Of a stretch of DNA of 64,000 bases, positions 47,195 to 55,853 are shown piece by piece; the stretch's first letter is position 1; each line of letters opens with the position of its first letter. Under the pieces are notes generated by a model. It worked only from the letters and a program-made list of their open reading frames with translations, did not search any database and had not been told where the DNA came from. Source of the stretch: Endozoicomonas numazuensis (GTDB taxonomy: Bacteria > Pseudomonadota > Gammaproteobacteria > Pseudomonadales > Endozoicomonadaceae); NCBI RefSeq assembly GCF_000722635.1, contig NZ_JOKH01000001.1:1277110-1341109 (forward strand). The letters run 5' to 3'. A program made the position numbers and the translations under genes.

Positions 47195-48625
47195 TTATAC
47201 TTCTGTTTCCAGTTGATTGTTGTTTTCTACAAAGTCACTGTTCGAGACTTCTTCGGCTTGCCCGTTCCTGGGCGATAGGTAAGACACGAGAATGGCTACC
47301 ACGATGCATGAATATGACAACCACATGTAGGGGAGGTACTCGATTGTTGATACCCCTAAAATACCTGCCATAAAAATACCATTATCACTCCAGGGCACCA
47401 TACCTGAGGTCAAGGTACCACCGAATTCACTGTTACGAGACAGTAAATGTCTGTCTGCTTTCATTCGGTCATAAGTTTTTGCCAGCAGTCTCGGAGTGAG
47501 GATCAAAGATACATACATGGCACTGCCCAGAAGGTTGCCCATAAAGGCGGTGACAATAGTGAATCCAGTCAGGCTGGTTTCGCTCTTGATTTTCTTTTCC
47601 ATCCTTTGGGCAATGGCAGAAATAATGCCGACTTTGTCCAGTAAACCACCAAAACCCAGACCGAAAATGATGACAGCCAAAGAGCCAAGCATGTTATACA
47701 TACCGCCACTGCTCAATAGTTGGTCCAGCATGCTGATGCCGGTGTCGGGAGAGGTCAGAATCCAGGCACTTCTCAGTGACAGTATGGGATCTTGTCCCTG
47801 AAATACAAAAGCCCAAACTGAGCCAAGAAAGGCACCAAAAGAGATAACTGGAAACGCCGGTTTATTCCTGGCCAATAGTGTAATCACAATGACAGGAGGG
47901 ATCAGAGAGACCCAGGAAATATGAAAGTGAGAGTCCAGCGCCTGGGTAATCTGATCAATCTGATTCAGGTCTATGCTTTGCCCATATTGAAGTCCAGTCA
48001 TGCCAAACAGAACGATCGTGATCAGATAACTGGTTACACTGATGGGTAGCATTCTCTTGATGTGGGAGGGAACCTTAACTCCCGACATACTGGAAGCAAG
48101 AATGACACTGTCGGATAAAGGGGATAATTTGTCACCAAAATAGACGCCTGACAGAACAGCGCCTGCGATTACCGGGGCGGGTATTCCCATCCCCTGACCA
48201 ATTCCCATCATGGCTATACCTGCAGTACCTGCTGCGCCCCATGAAGTACCTGTAGCCAGAGCGGTAATAGAGCAGATTAATACGGTTGTCGGTAAGAACA
48301 ATAATGGACTGATACTGTTAAGGCCAAAGTAAATGATGGAGGGAACAACGCCGCCTGATACCCACGTACCCGTTAAGACCCCAACAGACAACAGAATAAG
48401 GATGGCCGACATGCCGTCGTGAATGCCTTTGGATGCAGCTTTTTCCAGTTCATCATAGGCATGACCCAGATAAAGACCCAGGGTTATAACCAGGAACCAG
48501 CCAGAGAAAAGAGCAAGCTGGACGGGTAGTCCAAAGCTGATGGTAAAGGAAGAAGCCAGGCAAAGAAACGTACCCAGCACCAGGCTGATCTGGAGAAGCG
48601 ATGGAAGTCTTGTTGTATGAGTCAT
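47195..48625 (-). CDS. nhaC: Na+/H+ antiporter, NhaC family
   Basis: The 476-residue inner-membrane protein has about 11-12 hydrophobic helices. It shows NhaC-family signatures: VGVLTGTWVSGGVVPSIIYF, ALATGTSWGAAGTAGIAMMG, SGVYFGDKLSPLSDSVILAS and GTLTSGMVPWSDNGIFMAGI with its conserved charged positions. It exchanges Na+ for H+, or malate/lactate in close paralogues (MleN), so the substrate is not certain. It suits a sodium-based marine physiology together with Rnf. Confidence 0.92.
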   Translation of the reverse strand: MTHTTRLPSLLQISLVLGTFLCLASSFTISFGLPVQLALFSGWFLVITLGLYLGHAYDELEKAASKGIHDGMSAILILLSVGVLTGTWVSGGVVPSIIYFGLNSISPLLFLPTTVLICSITALATGTSWGAAGTAGIAMMGIGQGMGIPAPVIAGAVLSGVYFGDKLSPLSDSVILASSMSGVKVPSHIKRMLPISVTSYLITIVLFGMTGLQYGQSIDLNQIDQITQALDSHFHISWVSLIPPVIVITLLARNKPAFPVISFGAFLGSVWAFVFQGQDPILSLRSAWILTSPDTGISMLDQLLSSGGMYNMLGSLAVIIFGLGFGGLLDKVGIISAIAQRMEKKIKSETSLTGFTIVTAFMGNLLGSAMYVSLILTPRLLAKTYDRMKADRHLLSRNSEFGGTLTSGMVPWSDNGIFMAGILGVSTIEYLPYMWLSYSCIVVAILVSYLSPRNGQAEEVSNSDFVENNNQLETEV

Positions 48626-49024
48626 AGGCTCTCCATAGATAGGGTTGAAAATTAAAAGTTGTGCTTTTTTATCAGATACTTAGGTATTCTGGCCTGCATG
48701 GAAATTTAGACCGCAGGAAAAAATAAAGGTGCCCTTATTTTGGAAGAAAAAGATAAATGGCAGGTTCCCGGAGTATTCAGACAGGTCGTGTCGATGCGAG
48801 GCTATACAGCGAAGGAACATAAACTGCTGGAACACCGTCATGGACGCCCTAAAAAGCGTCTTTTGGAAGAACTGAGCCCAAAACTATTTGTGAACACTTC
48901 CTAGTAATAGGTATAAAAGCAGGTTTTTTCCAGCCAAAATGATCATCAAGCAGGGCTGACTGGTTGAAAAAACCATGAATGTGGTAGGCTCTGCCTTTAT
49001 TCCCGTTTATCTGACAGGTTGTTA
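48626..49024. other. 399-bp region with a possible gene remnant
   Basis: A 54-codon plus-strand frame at 48740-48904 (LEEKDKWQVPGVFRQVV..., ending LSPKLFVNTS) has coding-like Lys/Arg/Glu content but only a TTG start and no ribosome site. It may be the tail of a lost gene. I recognise no family. The rest should hold the nhaC promoter and that of the DUF2288 gene. Confidence 0.35.
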
Positions 49025-49333
49025 ATGAGTGACTCTGTAGACCCCAATGAGCTGAACAAAGCCAAACTCAATCTGGAAACCGCCAAAATTGCTTGGGATG
49101 ACCTTCAGCGTTATTTTGCGTCAGGCCATCTTCTGGCAGTGGCTCCGGGTCTTGACATTGTAACTGTGGCTCACAGTATCTCTATTGATGATAAAGCTGT
49201 GGTGGAAGGCTGGTTGAATGAAAAGAAGCTGGGCCCCGTCAGTGATGATCAGGCAAGAAACTGGCATGACCAAAAAGCGGATTTATGGGCTGTCGTCGTG
49301 CGTCCATGGGTGCTGGTTCAGGACAGGAACTGA
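49025..49333 (+). CDS. DUF2288 family protein
   Basis: The 102-residue protein matches DUF2288: KAKLNLETAKIAWDDLQRYF, LLAVAPGLDIVTVAHSISID and the closing LWAVVVRPWVLVQ. The family is common in gammaproteobacteria and cyanobacteria and has no assigned function. I chose ATG 49025 rather than the in-frame TTG six bases upstream; ACAGG precedes it. arfB starts 9 bp after its stop, so they form an operon with ybaK. Confidence 0.88.
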   Translation: MSDSVDPNELNKAKLNLETAKIAWDDLQRYFASGHLLAVAPGLDIVTVAHSISIDDKAVVEGWLNEKKLGPVSDDQARNWHDQKADLWAVVVRPWVLVQDRN

Positions 49334-49342
49334 GCACAGTCC

Positions 49343-49759
49343 ATGCTGAAGATTTCCAATACCGTTACGATCCCTGTCGATGAGATAGAGCTCAGTTTTA
49401 TCCGTGCTCAGGGGGCAGGGGGACAGAACGTTAATAAAGTCTCCTCGGCCGTTCATTTAAGGTTTGATATCAAAGCATCATCCTTGCCTGATTTTTATAA
49501 AGAAAGGCTGCTGGCTTTCAGTGACCAGAGGATTACTTCTGATGGGGTCATTGTTATCAAGGCGCAGTCATTCAGAACTCAGGAAAAGAATCGTGAAGAT
49601 GCTCTGAGTCGGCTGCTGGGGTTAATTCAAAAGGCGACGGTGGTTTCTAAAAAAAGAAAAGCAACCAAGCCTACCCGGTCCTCACAGAGAAAGCGCATGG
49701 ATCGGAAAAATCAGCGGGGTAAGACCAAAGTGCTGAGAGGTCAGGTAAAAGGCTGGTGA
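49343..49759 (+). CDS. arfB: Alternative ribosome-rescue factor ArfB (YaeJ), peptidyl-tRNA hydrolase
   Basis: ArfB releases peptides from ribosomes stalled at mRNA ends. The 138-residue protein has the catalytic GGQ in IRAQGAGGQNVNKVSSAVHL, the class-I-release-factor-like core, and the long basic tail (KKRKATKPTRSSQRKRMDRK...) that enters the empty mRNA channel. The basic tail separates it from full release factors. Confidence 0.96.
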   Translation: MLKISNTVTIPVDEIELSFIRAQGAGGQNVNKVSSAVHLRFDIKASSLPDFYKERLLAFSDQRITSDGVIVIKAQSFRTQEKNREDALSRLLGLIQKATVVSKKRKATKPTRSSQRKRMDRKNQRGKTKVLRGQVKGW

Positions 49760-49792
49760 TAATGCGTTGATTTCAGAGAGTAGAAGTAAGTT

Positions 49793-50272
49793 ATGACACC
49801 CGCTATTAATGCTGCCAAACGAGCCAGAGTTCAGTATTCAGTCCATCAATATGAACATAATCCAAACTGTGATTCCTACGGTGCAGAAGCCGCAGAGAAA
49901 ATGGGACAAGACCCCTTACAGGTATTCAAAACCTTGATCGTATCCCTGGATTCAGGGAAGTTTGCGGTAGGTATTGTACCTGTTGCCTCACAGCTGGATC
50001 TTAAAGGAATGGCTGTAGCCTGCGGTGCCAAAAAGGTGATGATGGCTGACCAGGGCGATGCTGCACGTATAACAGGCTACCTTCCTGGTGGCATTAGTCC
50101 ACTGGGTCAGAAAAAACGGCTACTGACTGTTTTGGATAAAAGCGCGGAATCCTTTGATACTATTTATGTCAGTGCGGGAAGAAGAGGTTTGGAAATAGAG
50201 CTTAAACCTTCCGACCTTCTGGAATTGACAGCCGGCCAATGGGGAGCAATTGCGAAAAGTTACAGCGGTTGA
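49793..50272 (+). CDS. ybaK: Cys-tRNA(Pro)/Cys-tRNA(Cys) deacylase YbaK
   Basis: YbaK clears Cys mischarged onto tRNA(Pro). The 159-residue protein has the INS-superfamily pattern: HQYEHNPNCDSYGAEAAEKM, QVFKTLIVSL (conserved Lys), AVGIVPVASQLDLKGMA and the Gly-rich ITGYLPGGISPLGQKKRL. It follows arfB by 33 bp, so DUF2288-arfB-ybaK is probably one transcript around translation quality control. Confidence 0.95.
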   Translation: MTPAINAAKRARVQYSVHQYEHNPNCDSYGAEAAEKMGQDPLQVFKTLIVSLDSGKFAVGIVPVASQLDLKGMAVACGAKKVMMADQGDAARITGYLPGGISPLGQKKRLLTVLDKSAESFDTIYVSAGRRGLEIELKPSDLLELTAGQWGAIAKSYSG

Positions 50273-50444
50273 GCTTTATCCGTCATCCCTCTTTCTGTTC
50301 TGTATCTACCACACGGTCGTTTATGATCACTGGTGAGATATTTCGTTGATTTATGTAATTTTTTCATGGAATGGCTTGCAAAAAATCTGGCTGATCATAG
50401 GATGGCTGATTCATAGGTGTTGGATACAAGAGACTTTCTGATTG

Positions 50445-51371
50445 ATGATAAAACGATTTGCTTCTTTTATGGCCATTCTCATGGCGTTCAGTTTTGTCCT
50501 AAATGTGCCGGTGGCAGATGCCAAGAAGTTTGGCGGAGGCAAGAGTTTTGGTCGCTCCCAAAGTACAGCCTCAGCACCTAAACAGCCTGCAGCTTCGCCT
50601 CAGCAAGGTAGCAAGCAAACAGCTGCTCAAAGCTCCCGTAAAGGTATGTTGGGAGGGTTGTTGGGCGGCCTGCTGGCAGGAGGTCTGATTGCCGCTTTGT
50701 TTGGAGGTGCGTTCAGTGGTCTCCAGATCATGGATATTCTGATTCTTGCCCTGTTGGCTTTCGTACTTTTCAAAGTATTCCGCAGTATGAATCGAGCCAA
50801 AGCTATGGCCGCAGGTCATGGTGGTCATCATGCTCATTATACCCCTGAGCAACCAGGGCAGAGTCAGCAACCTCCTTCACTGGGTGGCTTGTTTGGCCAG
50901 AATAAAGAGCAACAAGATGTCATTGGAGAGACTACTCAACCTTCAGGGTTTGGCTCAGCCCAGCCTCAAGCGGGTTTTGGAGCCAGTGATGTACCCATGA
51001 ATCTGCCCGATGGTTTCAATCTGAGCGAGTTCATGAATGGTGCCAGAGATCATTACCGTACGCTTCAGGAAGCCTGGAACAAGAATGATCTGGAAACCAT
51101 TCGCGAGTATCTGGATCCTGAACTGTTTCTGCAGTTAAAAGCGGAAAGAGCCACCCTGACGGCTGAGCAGCATACAGAAGTGATGTTTGTAGACGCTGAG
51201 CTGGGCAGGGCTGATTACAATGCCAGTGTGGCAGAAATCAGTGTGCGTTTTACGGGTAAATATCGCGATACCGTTGAAGGTGTGGAAGAAGATATCAAGG
51301 ATATCTGGCACCTGCAGCGCAATCTGGTAGAACCTGATGCGCCTTGGCTGATTGTAGGCATCGAAGAGTAA
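50445..51371 (+). CDS. Tim44-like domain protein, exported or membrane-anchored
   Basis: The 308-residue protein has a signal peptide (MIKRFASFMAILMAFSFVLN...VADA), a Ser/Gln-rich stretch (FGGGKSFGRSQSTASAPKQP), a Gly-rich transmembrane region (GMLGGLLGGLLAGGLIAALF then IMDILILALLAFVLFKVF), a His/Gln/Pro-rich linker, and a C-terminal Tim44-like domain (~190-308: FMNGARDHYRTLQEAWNKND, IREYLDPELF, DIKDIWHLQRNL). In bacteria such proteins lie at the inner membrane, with proposed roles in membrane-protein handling. The start is ATG 50445 rather than TTG 50442. Confidence 0.92.
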   Translation: MIKRFASFMAILMAFSFVLNVPVADAKKFGGGKSFGRSQSTASAPKQPAASPQQGSKQTAAQSSRKGMLGGLLGGLLAGGLIAALFGGAFSGLQIMDILILALLAFVLFKVFRSMNRAKAMAAGHGGHHAHYTPEQPGQSQQPPSLGGLFGQNKEQQDVIGETTQPSGFGSAQPQAGFGASDVPMNLPDGFNLSEFMNGARDHYRTLQEAWNKNDLETIREYLDPELFLQLKAERATLTAEQHTEVMFVDAELGRADYNASVAEISVRFTGKYRDTVEGVEEDIKDIWHLQRNLVEPDAPWLIVGIEE

Positions 51372-51380
51372 AAGGTGTAA

Positions 51381-51410
51381 AGGGAAAGGGGCTCTGCCTT
51401 TCCCTGATTT
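51381..51410 (+). terminator. Terminator after the Tim44-like gene
   Basis: AGGGAAAGG (51381-51389) pairs with CCTTTCCCT (51397-51405), followed by GATTTT. It lies 10 bp past the stop. Confidence 0.8.
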
Positions 51411-51506
51411 TACAGATTTTTAGCAAAATCGTCGTAAACCCTAGCCCAATCGGGCGGGGATATAAGACGGGAACGCGCAGAGCGTTCCGCCTGCAAGTTG
51501 GTTCAA

Positions 51507-51772
51507 TCATTCGGGTGTACTCTGACTGTTCACGTACTCTTTCAATGTCTCAATAGTTGCACCTCCAGCGCTACAGGCAAAATAAGATCGTGACCACAAC
51601 CTTCCAGATTTGCTCTGCGTCATAAGGTGTGTATTCAGCATTCTTAACCGTCTGGACGATACTGATTTCAAGTTATTCACCATGACACTGATCGCCAGCC
51701 CAGATGAACCACTAATTTCGTAACACTATGCCGTCTGCGAAGGTAGTCATGTAGTAAATCCTTATCGTGTAC
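51507..51772 (-). pseudogene. Remnant of IS200/IS605 TnpA (Y1 transposase)
   Basis: The minus strand reads DYLRRRHSVTKLVVHL (N-terminal Y1 transposase region) at about 51700-51750. After an internal deletion and frame change it reads LAISVMVNNLKSVSSRRLRM ... RSYFACSAGGATIETLKEYV, ending STPE-stop at 51507. The first part is the start of TnpA and the second its C-terminus. The HUH metal motif is deleted and the catalytic-Tyr segment is degraded, so it is inactive. Confidence 0.78.
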
Positions 51773-51846
51773 ACTCACTTGAAATAACCCGTAATAAGTA
51801 TATTATTTCAAGCATTTTAGTAATGAACGCTCACTTGTAAATAGCT

Positions 51847-53015
51847 ATGCTGAAAGCCACCAAAGTACGCATCTACCCGACACCGAAACAGGCGGATTTT
51901 CTCAATCGCCAGTTCGGTTCTGTGCGCTTTGTGTGGAACAAGGCATTGGCTATCAAGACCCATTACTACAGGGTACAGGAACAGAACCTCTCCCCGAAAA
52001 AAGACCTGAAGCCATTGCTGGCGACTGCCAAGAAAAGCCGCAAGTACTCATGGCTGAAAGAGACTGATTCGATTGCACTGCAACAGTCCATTATCAATCT
52101 GGACAAGGCTTTCCAGAACTTCTTTAACCCTAAACTGCAAGCCCGGTTTCCCCGATTCAAGTCAAAGCATGGTAAGCAAAGTAGCTACCACTGCACCTCC
52201 GTTTCCGTGGGCAATGACTGGATCAAGGTACCTAAATGCCAACCCATCAAGGCCAGAGTTCACCGGGAGATAGCCGGGAAGGTTAAGTCTATCACCTTGA
52301 CCAGAACGGCCAGCGACAAGTATTACGCTTCCATTCTTGCCGAAGATGGCCAGAAAGTAAACCGGTTGCTGCCCTGCAAGCCAGCAAGGTTGTGGGCATA
52401 GATGCCGGTTTGACCGATATCGCCATTACCAGCAATGGGCTGAAGACCAGTAATCCACGATTCCTGAAGAACGCCCAGAGAAACCTGAAGCGCAAGCAGA
52501 AAGTGCTGTCCCGTTGCAAGAAAGGCTCCAAAGGCAGAGCCAAGGCCAGACTGCTTGTTGCAAAGGCGCATGAGCGTGTCGCCTTTGCCCGTAATGACTT
52601 CCAGCACAAACTGTCCAGACAACTCGTTGACGAAAACCAAGCGGTGGTTGTGGAGACGCTGAAGGTCAAGAACATGCTCAAGAACCATTGCCTTGCCCGA
52701 TCCATTGCCGACGCAGGCTGGCATTCCTTCGTCATCAAGCTCGACTATAAAGCGAAACAGGCCGGTAAACATCTAGTGAAAATTGACCAGTGGTTTGCCT
52801 CGTCAAAAACCTGTTCCTGCTGTGATCGAAAGCAAGAGGAAATGCCGCTCAATGTGCGGTCATGGACGTGTGATTGTGGAGCTGTCCATGATCGGGACAT
52901 TAACGCCGCCATCAACATAAAGCGGCAAGGCATTTTGAAGTTAAAGGCGGAAGGGCTGTCCGTCTCTGCTGATGGAGGCCAGCGTAAGTCCGGCACACTG
53001 CCGGTTGCTGCCTGA
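51847..53015 (+). pseudogene. tnpB: TnpB (IS605 OrfB, RNA-guided nuclease family), frameshifted
   Basis: Codons 1-184 (51847-52401) run MLKATKVRIYPTPKQADFLN... to GQKVNRLLP and then shift frame. The second part (frame open from about 52359; ATG/GTG-like restart 52392; to 53015) reads KPVAALQASKVVGIDAGLTD onward. Together they make a ~390-residue TnpB. All three RuvC acids survive: Asp in VVGIDAG, Glu in VVVETLKVKNML, Asp in VHDRDINAAIN. The zinc finger is also present (CSCCDRK...WTCDCGA). The shift lies near 52354-52361 (one extra base) and separates the N-terminal wedge/REC part from the nuclease, so no full protein is made. Confidence 0.9.
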
Positions 53016-53040
53016 GAAGTCAGAAGCCTTGCTCGATAGA

Positions 53041-54760
53041 GGGTGTCTTAAAAGCCAAAATTCAAACCCAGTGAGGCGCTTTGCTCGGTGTAGAATGACA
53101 CTTCATTGGGACTCTTTCCCAGCTGTCCATTTTTTCTATAAATGGGTGACACTTCTCAAACAACGCCCAGAGAAGCCAGTTGTACCATAAAATAGCGTAA
53201 ATATTGGCCTTTACAGCCCTACTCAGGTTGTAAGCCAGCAAGTGCAAACCAAATTCCAGTTTAACCTTTTCCAGCCCCTTGCGACGGAAGCGGTTTAATC
53301 CCTGTACATCCCGTAAATAGGCAAACACAGGTTCAACCATCGCCTTCCTTTTGCTGAAAGACTTTTTGGCTTTCGGATGCTGCATAACCTGCCTCAGTGC
53401 ATCTTTAGCATCATCCATTGCATAGCGCTTTATGCGCCGCCCCTTCTTATTGCTCGTGCATTTATCTTTGAGAAGGCAGCCTTCGCAAGGCCCATTGCCA
53501 TATATCTTCTGCTCCTTTGTGCGAGCGCTCCCTTTTATCTTACCAATGGGAGTCAACTCTTTTCCTGCAGGGCAACGATAAACGTCATTGGTTTCATCGT
53601 AATAAAAATGTCCCTTCTGGAACTTTTTGGATTCTTTGGGTTTGCCTGGTTCTTTACCCTCAGGGCATAGCAGGCTGATATCGTGCTCCAGACTGGTTGC
53701 AATGACTTCATCATTAAAATAACCAGCATCCAATAGCATTTCATCGACTGGTTTACCCGTGATCTGCATTGACTGATCAAGCATTGGATTTACGACAGTA
53801 GTTTCATTGGTAGGGTCTACAGCCTGAGCCAGTACCACCCGCTTGTTATTAGCTAATACGGATGGCTTGTAACTCGTTGTGTACCCTCGCCCCCGTTTCA
53901 TCTTTTGGACAACAGCTTCAGGCTCTGTAGGGCTTACGACAGCACTTTCTGACTTACCGTTCTTCTTTCGCTTCGCGTTGCGTTCAACGACTGCTTCGAG
54001 AGCACTGCTGGCCATCTCCAGATTCTTTTGGCTTTCAGGGCAATCTGGATGGTTGTCAGCTTGCGTTTGTGCTGCTTCATGCACCTGTTGCGCAGCTTCC
54101 TGCTTCATCAGGTTGTAATTTGAGCAAGCGGCTTCTATAACGGTCCCATCACCAGCCAGACAACTTCCATCGGAGTCTGTTTTTTTGAGAACGGCTCGTG
54201 TCAGGCTTTCAAAGAAAGCACCGGTCATGGACTCGCTGTGCATATTGATGAAGCGACCAATAATGGCATGGTCTGGAAAAATCCCTCCGGTAACCCACAT
54301 ACAGCCAAGATCGACACGGGCTAATCGTTCCAGAGTTCTCAACGAGGTAATGCCTTGCATAATGCCATAGAGAATCAAACCCATCATATTACGGGGTGAA
54401 TAAGGAGGACGTCCTTCTAATGCATACCTTTGCTCAAAATCAGACCAGTCCTGTTCATCAAGAAGGGATGCAACGGTAAAAGGTGTTTTTTGACCGGTTA
54501 GTTCAAGGTGCTCTTTCAGGTTAGTGTTGCCAAGAGTGATTGCGTTGGGGTCAGGAGCAACAAAACGTCGTTTGCCTGTTTTGTTGGCTGATCTTTTGGA
54601 TTCATCCTGTTTTTTGTGATCAGAACTACTGGCTGTACCTGAAAAAATATCGAGCTGTGGAGCAGTATTAATTTTTATTTGAGTTCTTGTCGTCATGCTG
54701 AAGCCGGTAAAGCTACTTGAATATACAGATTACCGGCTTGTAGTAGGTTTTGCGACACCC
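53041..54760 (-). mobile_element. IS1182-family insertion sequence
   Basis: The ends GGGTGTCTTAAAAGCC (53041) and, inverted, GGGTGTCGCAAAACC (from 54760) are short imperfect terminal inverted repeats. TCGATAG is present on both sides (53033-53039 and 54761-54767), a 7-bp target duplication (8 bp if the ambiguous A/G is counted). The element lies in the loop of the IS605-type right-end hairpin, and joining the flanks restores that hairpin. It contains one full transposase gene. Confidence 0.85.
53062..54696 (-). CDS. IS1182-family (IS5-like DDE) transposase
   Basis: The 544-residue protein is an intact DDE transposase with the IS1182 layout. The N-terminal DNA-binding/DUF772-type region has SPRNMMGLILYGIMQGITSL and HAIIGRFINMHS. 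The first Asp lies in LAGDGTVIEAACSNY, the second in DEMLLDAGYFNDEV, and the Cys-rich segment is CEGCLLKDKCTSNKKGRRI. The Glu region is KRKAMVEPVFAYLRDVQGLN (YREK-like), followed by HLLAYNLSRAVK. It seems complete, so it may be functional and more recent than its host element. Confidence 0.93.
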   Translation of the reverse strand: MTTRTQIKINTAPQLDIFSGTASSSDHKKQDESKRSANKTGKRRFVAPDPNAITLGNTNLKEHLELTGQKTPFTVASLLDEQDWSDFEQRYALEGRPPYSPRNMMGLILYGIMQGITSLRTLERLARVDLGCMWVTGGIFPDHAIIGRFINMHSESMTGAFFESLTRAVLKKTDSDGSCLAGDGTVIEAACSNYNLMKQEAAQQVHEAAQTQADNHPDCPESQKNLEMASSALEAVVERNAKRKKNGKSESAVVSPTEPEAVVQKMKRGRGYTTSYKPSVLANNKRVVLAQAVDPTNETTVVNPMLDQSMQITGKPVDEMLLDAGYFNDEVIATSLEHDISLLCPEGKEPGKPKESKKFQKGHFYYDETNDVYRCPAGKELTPIGKIKGSARTKEQKIYGNGPCEGCLLKDKCTSNKKGRRIKRYAMDDAKDALRQVMQHPKAKKSFSKRKAMVEPVFAYLRDVQGLNRFRRKGLEKVKLEFGLHLLAYNLSRAVKANIYAILWYNWLLWALFEKCHPFIEKMDSWERVPMKCHSTPSKAPHWV

Positions 54761-54779
54761 TCGATAGGGCGGGGAGCAG

Positions 54780-55619
54780 TCACTTGCTGGCCACCATGGA
54801 GCTATCGGCCATGACCTGTTCATACTTCTGGGTCAGCACCTGCATTTTCTTGAGAATGGATTCTGTGGTAACGGATATAACCGTAGGCACAAAACGGCCA
54901 TCCTTATACTGAGTAAATCCTGATTTGGAAAACATCCATTGAGCTTTAACCTTCGAAAGGAGTTTCCTGATTTCGGGTGTATTCATCGGGGACTGATGGA
55001 GTTCATCTAATGAGTCTTCGAACAGTTTCAGAGATTCTTCAAAGCTTTTCTCAAAGTCGCCCCCTTCAACCTCCCAAGCCAATGCCTGGTAATACATAGC
55101 AATTTTCTGGCTGAGTGCCCGCTGCCGGCCTGAAATGTTCACCAGTCTGGCTTTGCTGGTTGCAGAGTGCTTTTCAATCAGAGTAACCAGCTCATTACTG
55201 CTGTTAAAAACAGTTAAAGCTTGTTGAATGAGGCCAGTTGCTGCCTGTTTATTCGGTTCAGTCAATGCCATCTTTTTGTAAGCCTGCCAATGGATATCAA
55301 CATCAGTCAGTTGACTTTTAATTTCATCAGTGGGGGCGTATTCCGACAATGCCTGAAAGTTGCTTTCAAAGAGATCGATGCTTTTATCGCGCTGCTCTTT
55401 GGCGTCTTCTGAGTTAATGTCGGCACCTATCATGAGATAGCTTTTTGCGATTCGCTGAGAAAGCATCCGTTGCAAACCCGAAGTATTAACCGCTTCAGCA
55501 TCGTTTAAGGCGGCTGTACCTGTCCCTGAGTACGCCAGCAAATACACCATTACAAAGCCCAGATGTCGAAAGCGACATAAAAACGGGCGGAAGCCGGGGA
55601 GTATTCTGGAAATATGCAC
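54780..55619 (-). CDS. PilJ-type (type IV pili MCP N-terminal domain) sensor-like protein, probably 3'-altered
   Basis: The 279-residue protein has an N-terminal hydrophobic segment or signal (GFVMVYLLAYSGTGTAA). Two PilJ/NarX-type helical repeats follow, marked by NTSGLQRMLSQRIAKSYLMI (~44) and NISGRQRALSQKIAMYYQAL (~160). Such domains are periplasmic ligand-sensing modules, but there is no second membrane helix or HAMP/MCP part, so it may be free or a partner protein. Its TGA stop (54780-54782) lies in the terminal AGTCAC of the IS605-type element, so the original C-terminus is uncertain. Confidence 0.8.
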   Translation of the reverse strand: MHISRILPGFRPFLCRFRHLGFVMVYLLAYSGTGTAALNDAEAVNTSGLQRMLSQRIAKSYLMIGADINSEDAKEQRDKSIDLFESNFQALSEYAPTDEIKSQLTDVDIHWQAYKKMALTEPNKQAATGLIQQALTVFNSSNELVTLIEKHSATSKARLVNISGRQRALSQKIAMYYQALAWEVEGGDFEKSFEESLKLFEDSLDELHQSPMNTPEIRKLLSKVKAQWMFSKSGFTQYKDGRFVPTVISVTTESILKKMQVLTQKYEQVMADSSMVASK

Positions 55620-55853
55620 TGTTATTATTCACTCTTTGCACTGTTTATGAGCAGCCTGCCCAATAAAGGATTCAACAGGCTGTGTCAGAATCAGGAAAAG
55701 CAGAATATGTGCCAGAGATGTCTATTTGTCGGAAAAGCTATACGATGGAAGTAGTCTGTATTTAAATGCCGCTGAATCTGGCAAAATCATTTCATATTAG
55801 TCACTGCGGCAACACCCTGTTCGCGCCAGTCATCAACAGAATTATGGCTCAGC

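Larger units (their letters stand above)
51420..54783. mobile_element. Decayed IS605-type element (tnpA remnant + frameshifted tnpB) interrupted by an IS1182 copy
   Basis: The left end near 51420-51490 holds small hairpins (GCCC-AATC-GGGC at 51444-51455; GGAACGC/GCGTTCC at 51470-51488). Next come a minus-strand tnpA remnant and the divergent tnpB. The right-end hairpin is CCTTGCTC (53027-53034 region) pairing, with G-U pairs, to GGGCGGGG (54767-54774), then AGCAGTCAC (to 54783). An IS1182-family element sits inside the loop of that hairpin. A 10-bp hairpin CTTGAAATAA/TTATTTCAAG (51778-51812) lies between tnpA and tnpB. The left boundary is approximate. Confidence 0.72.
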
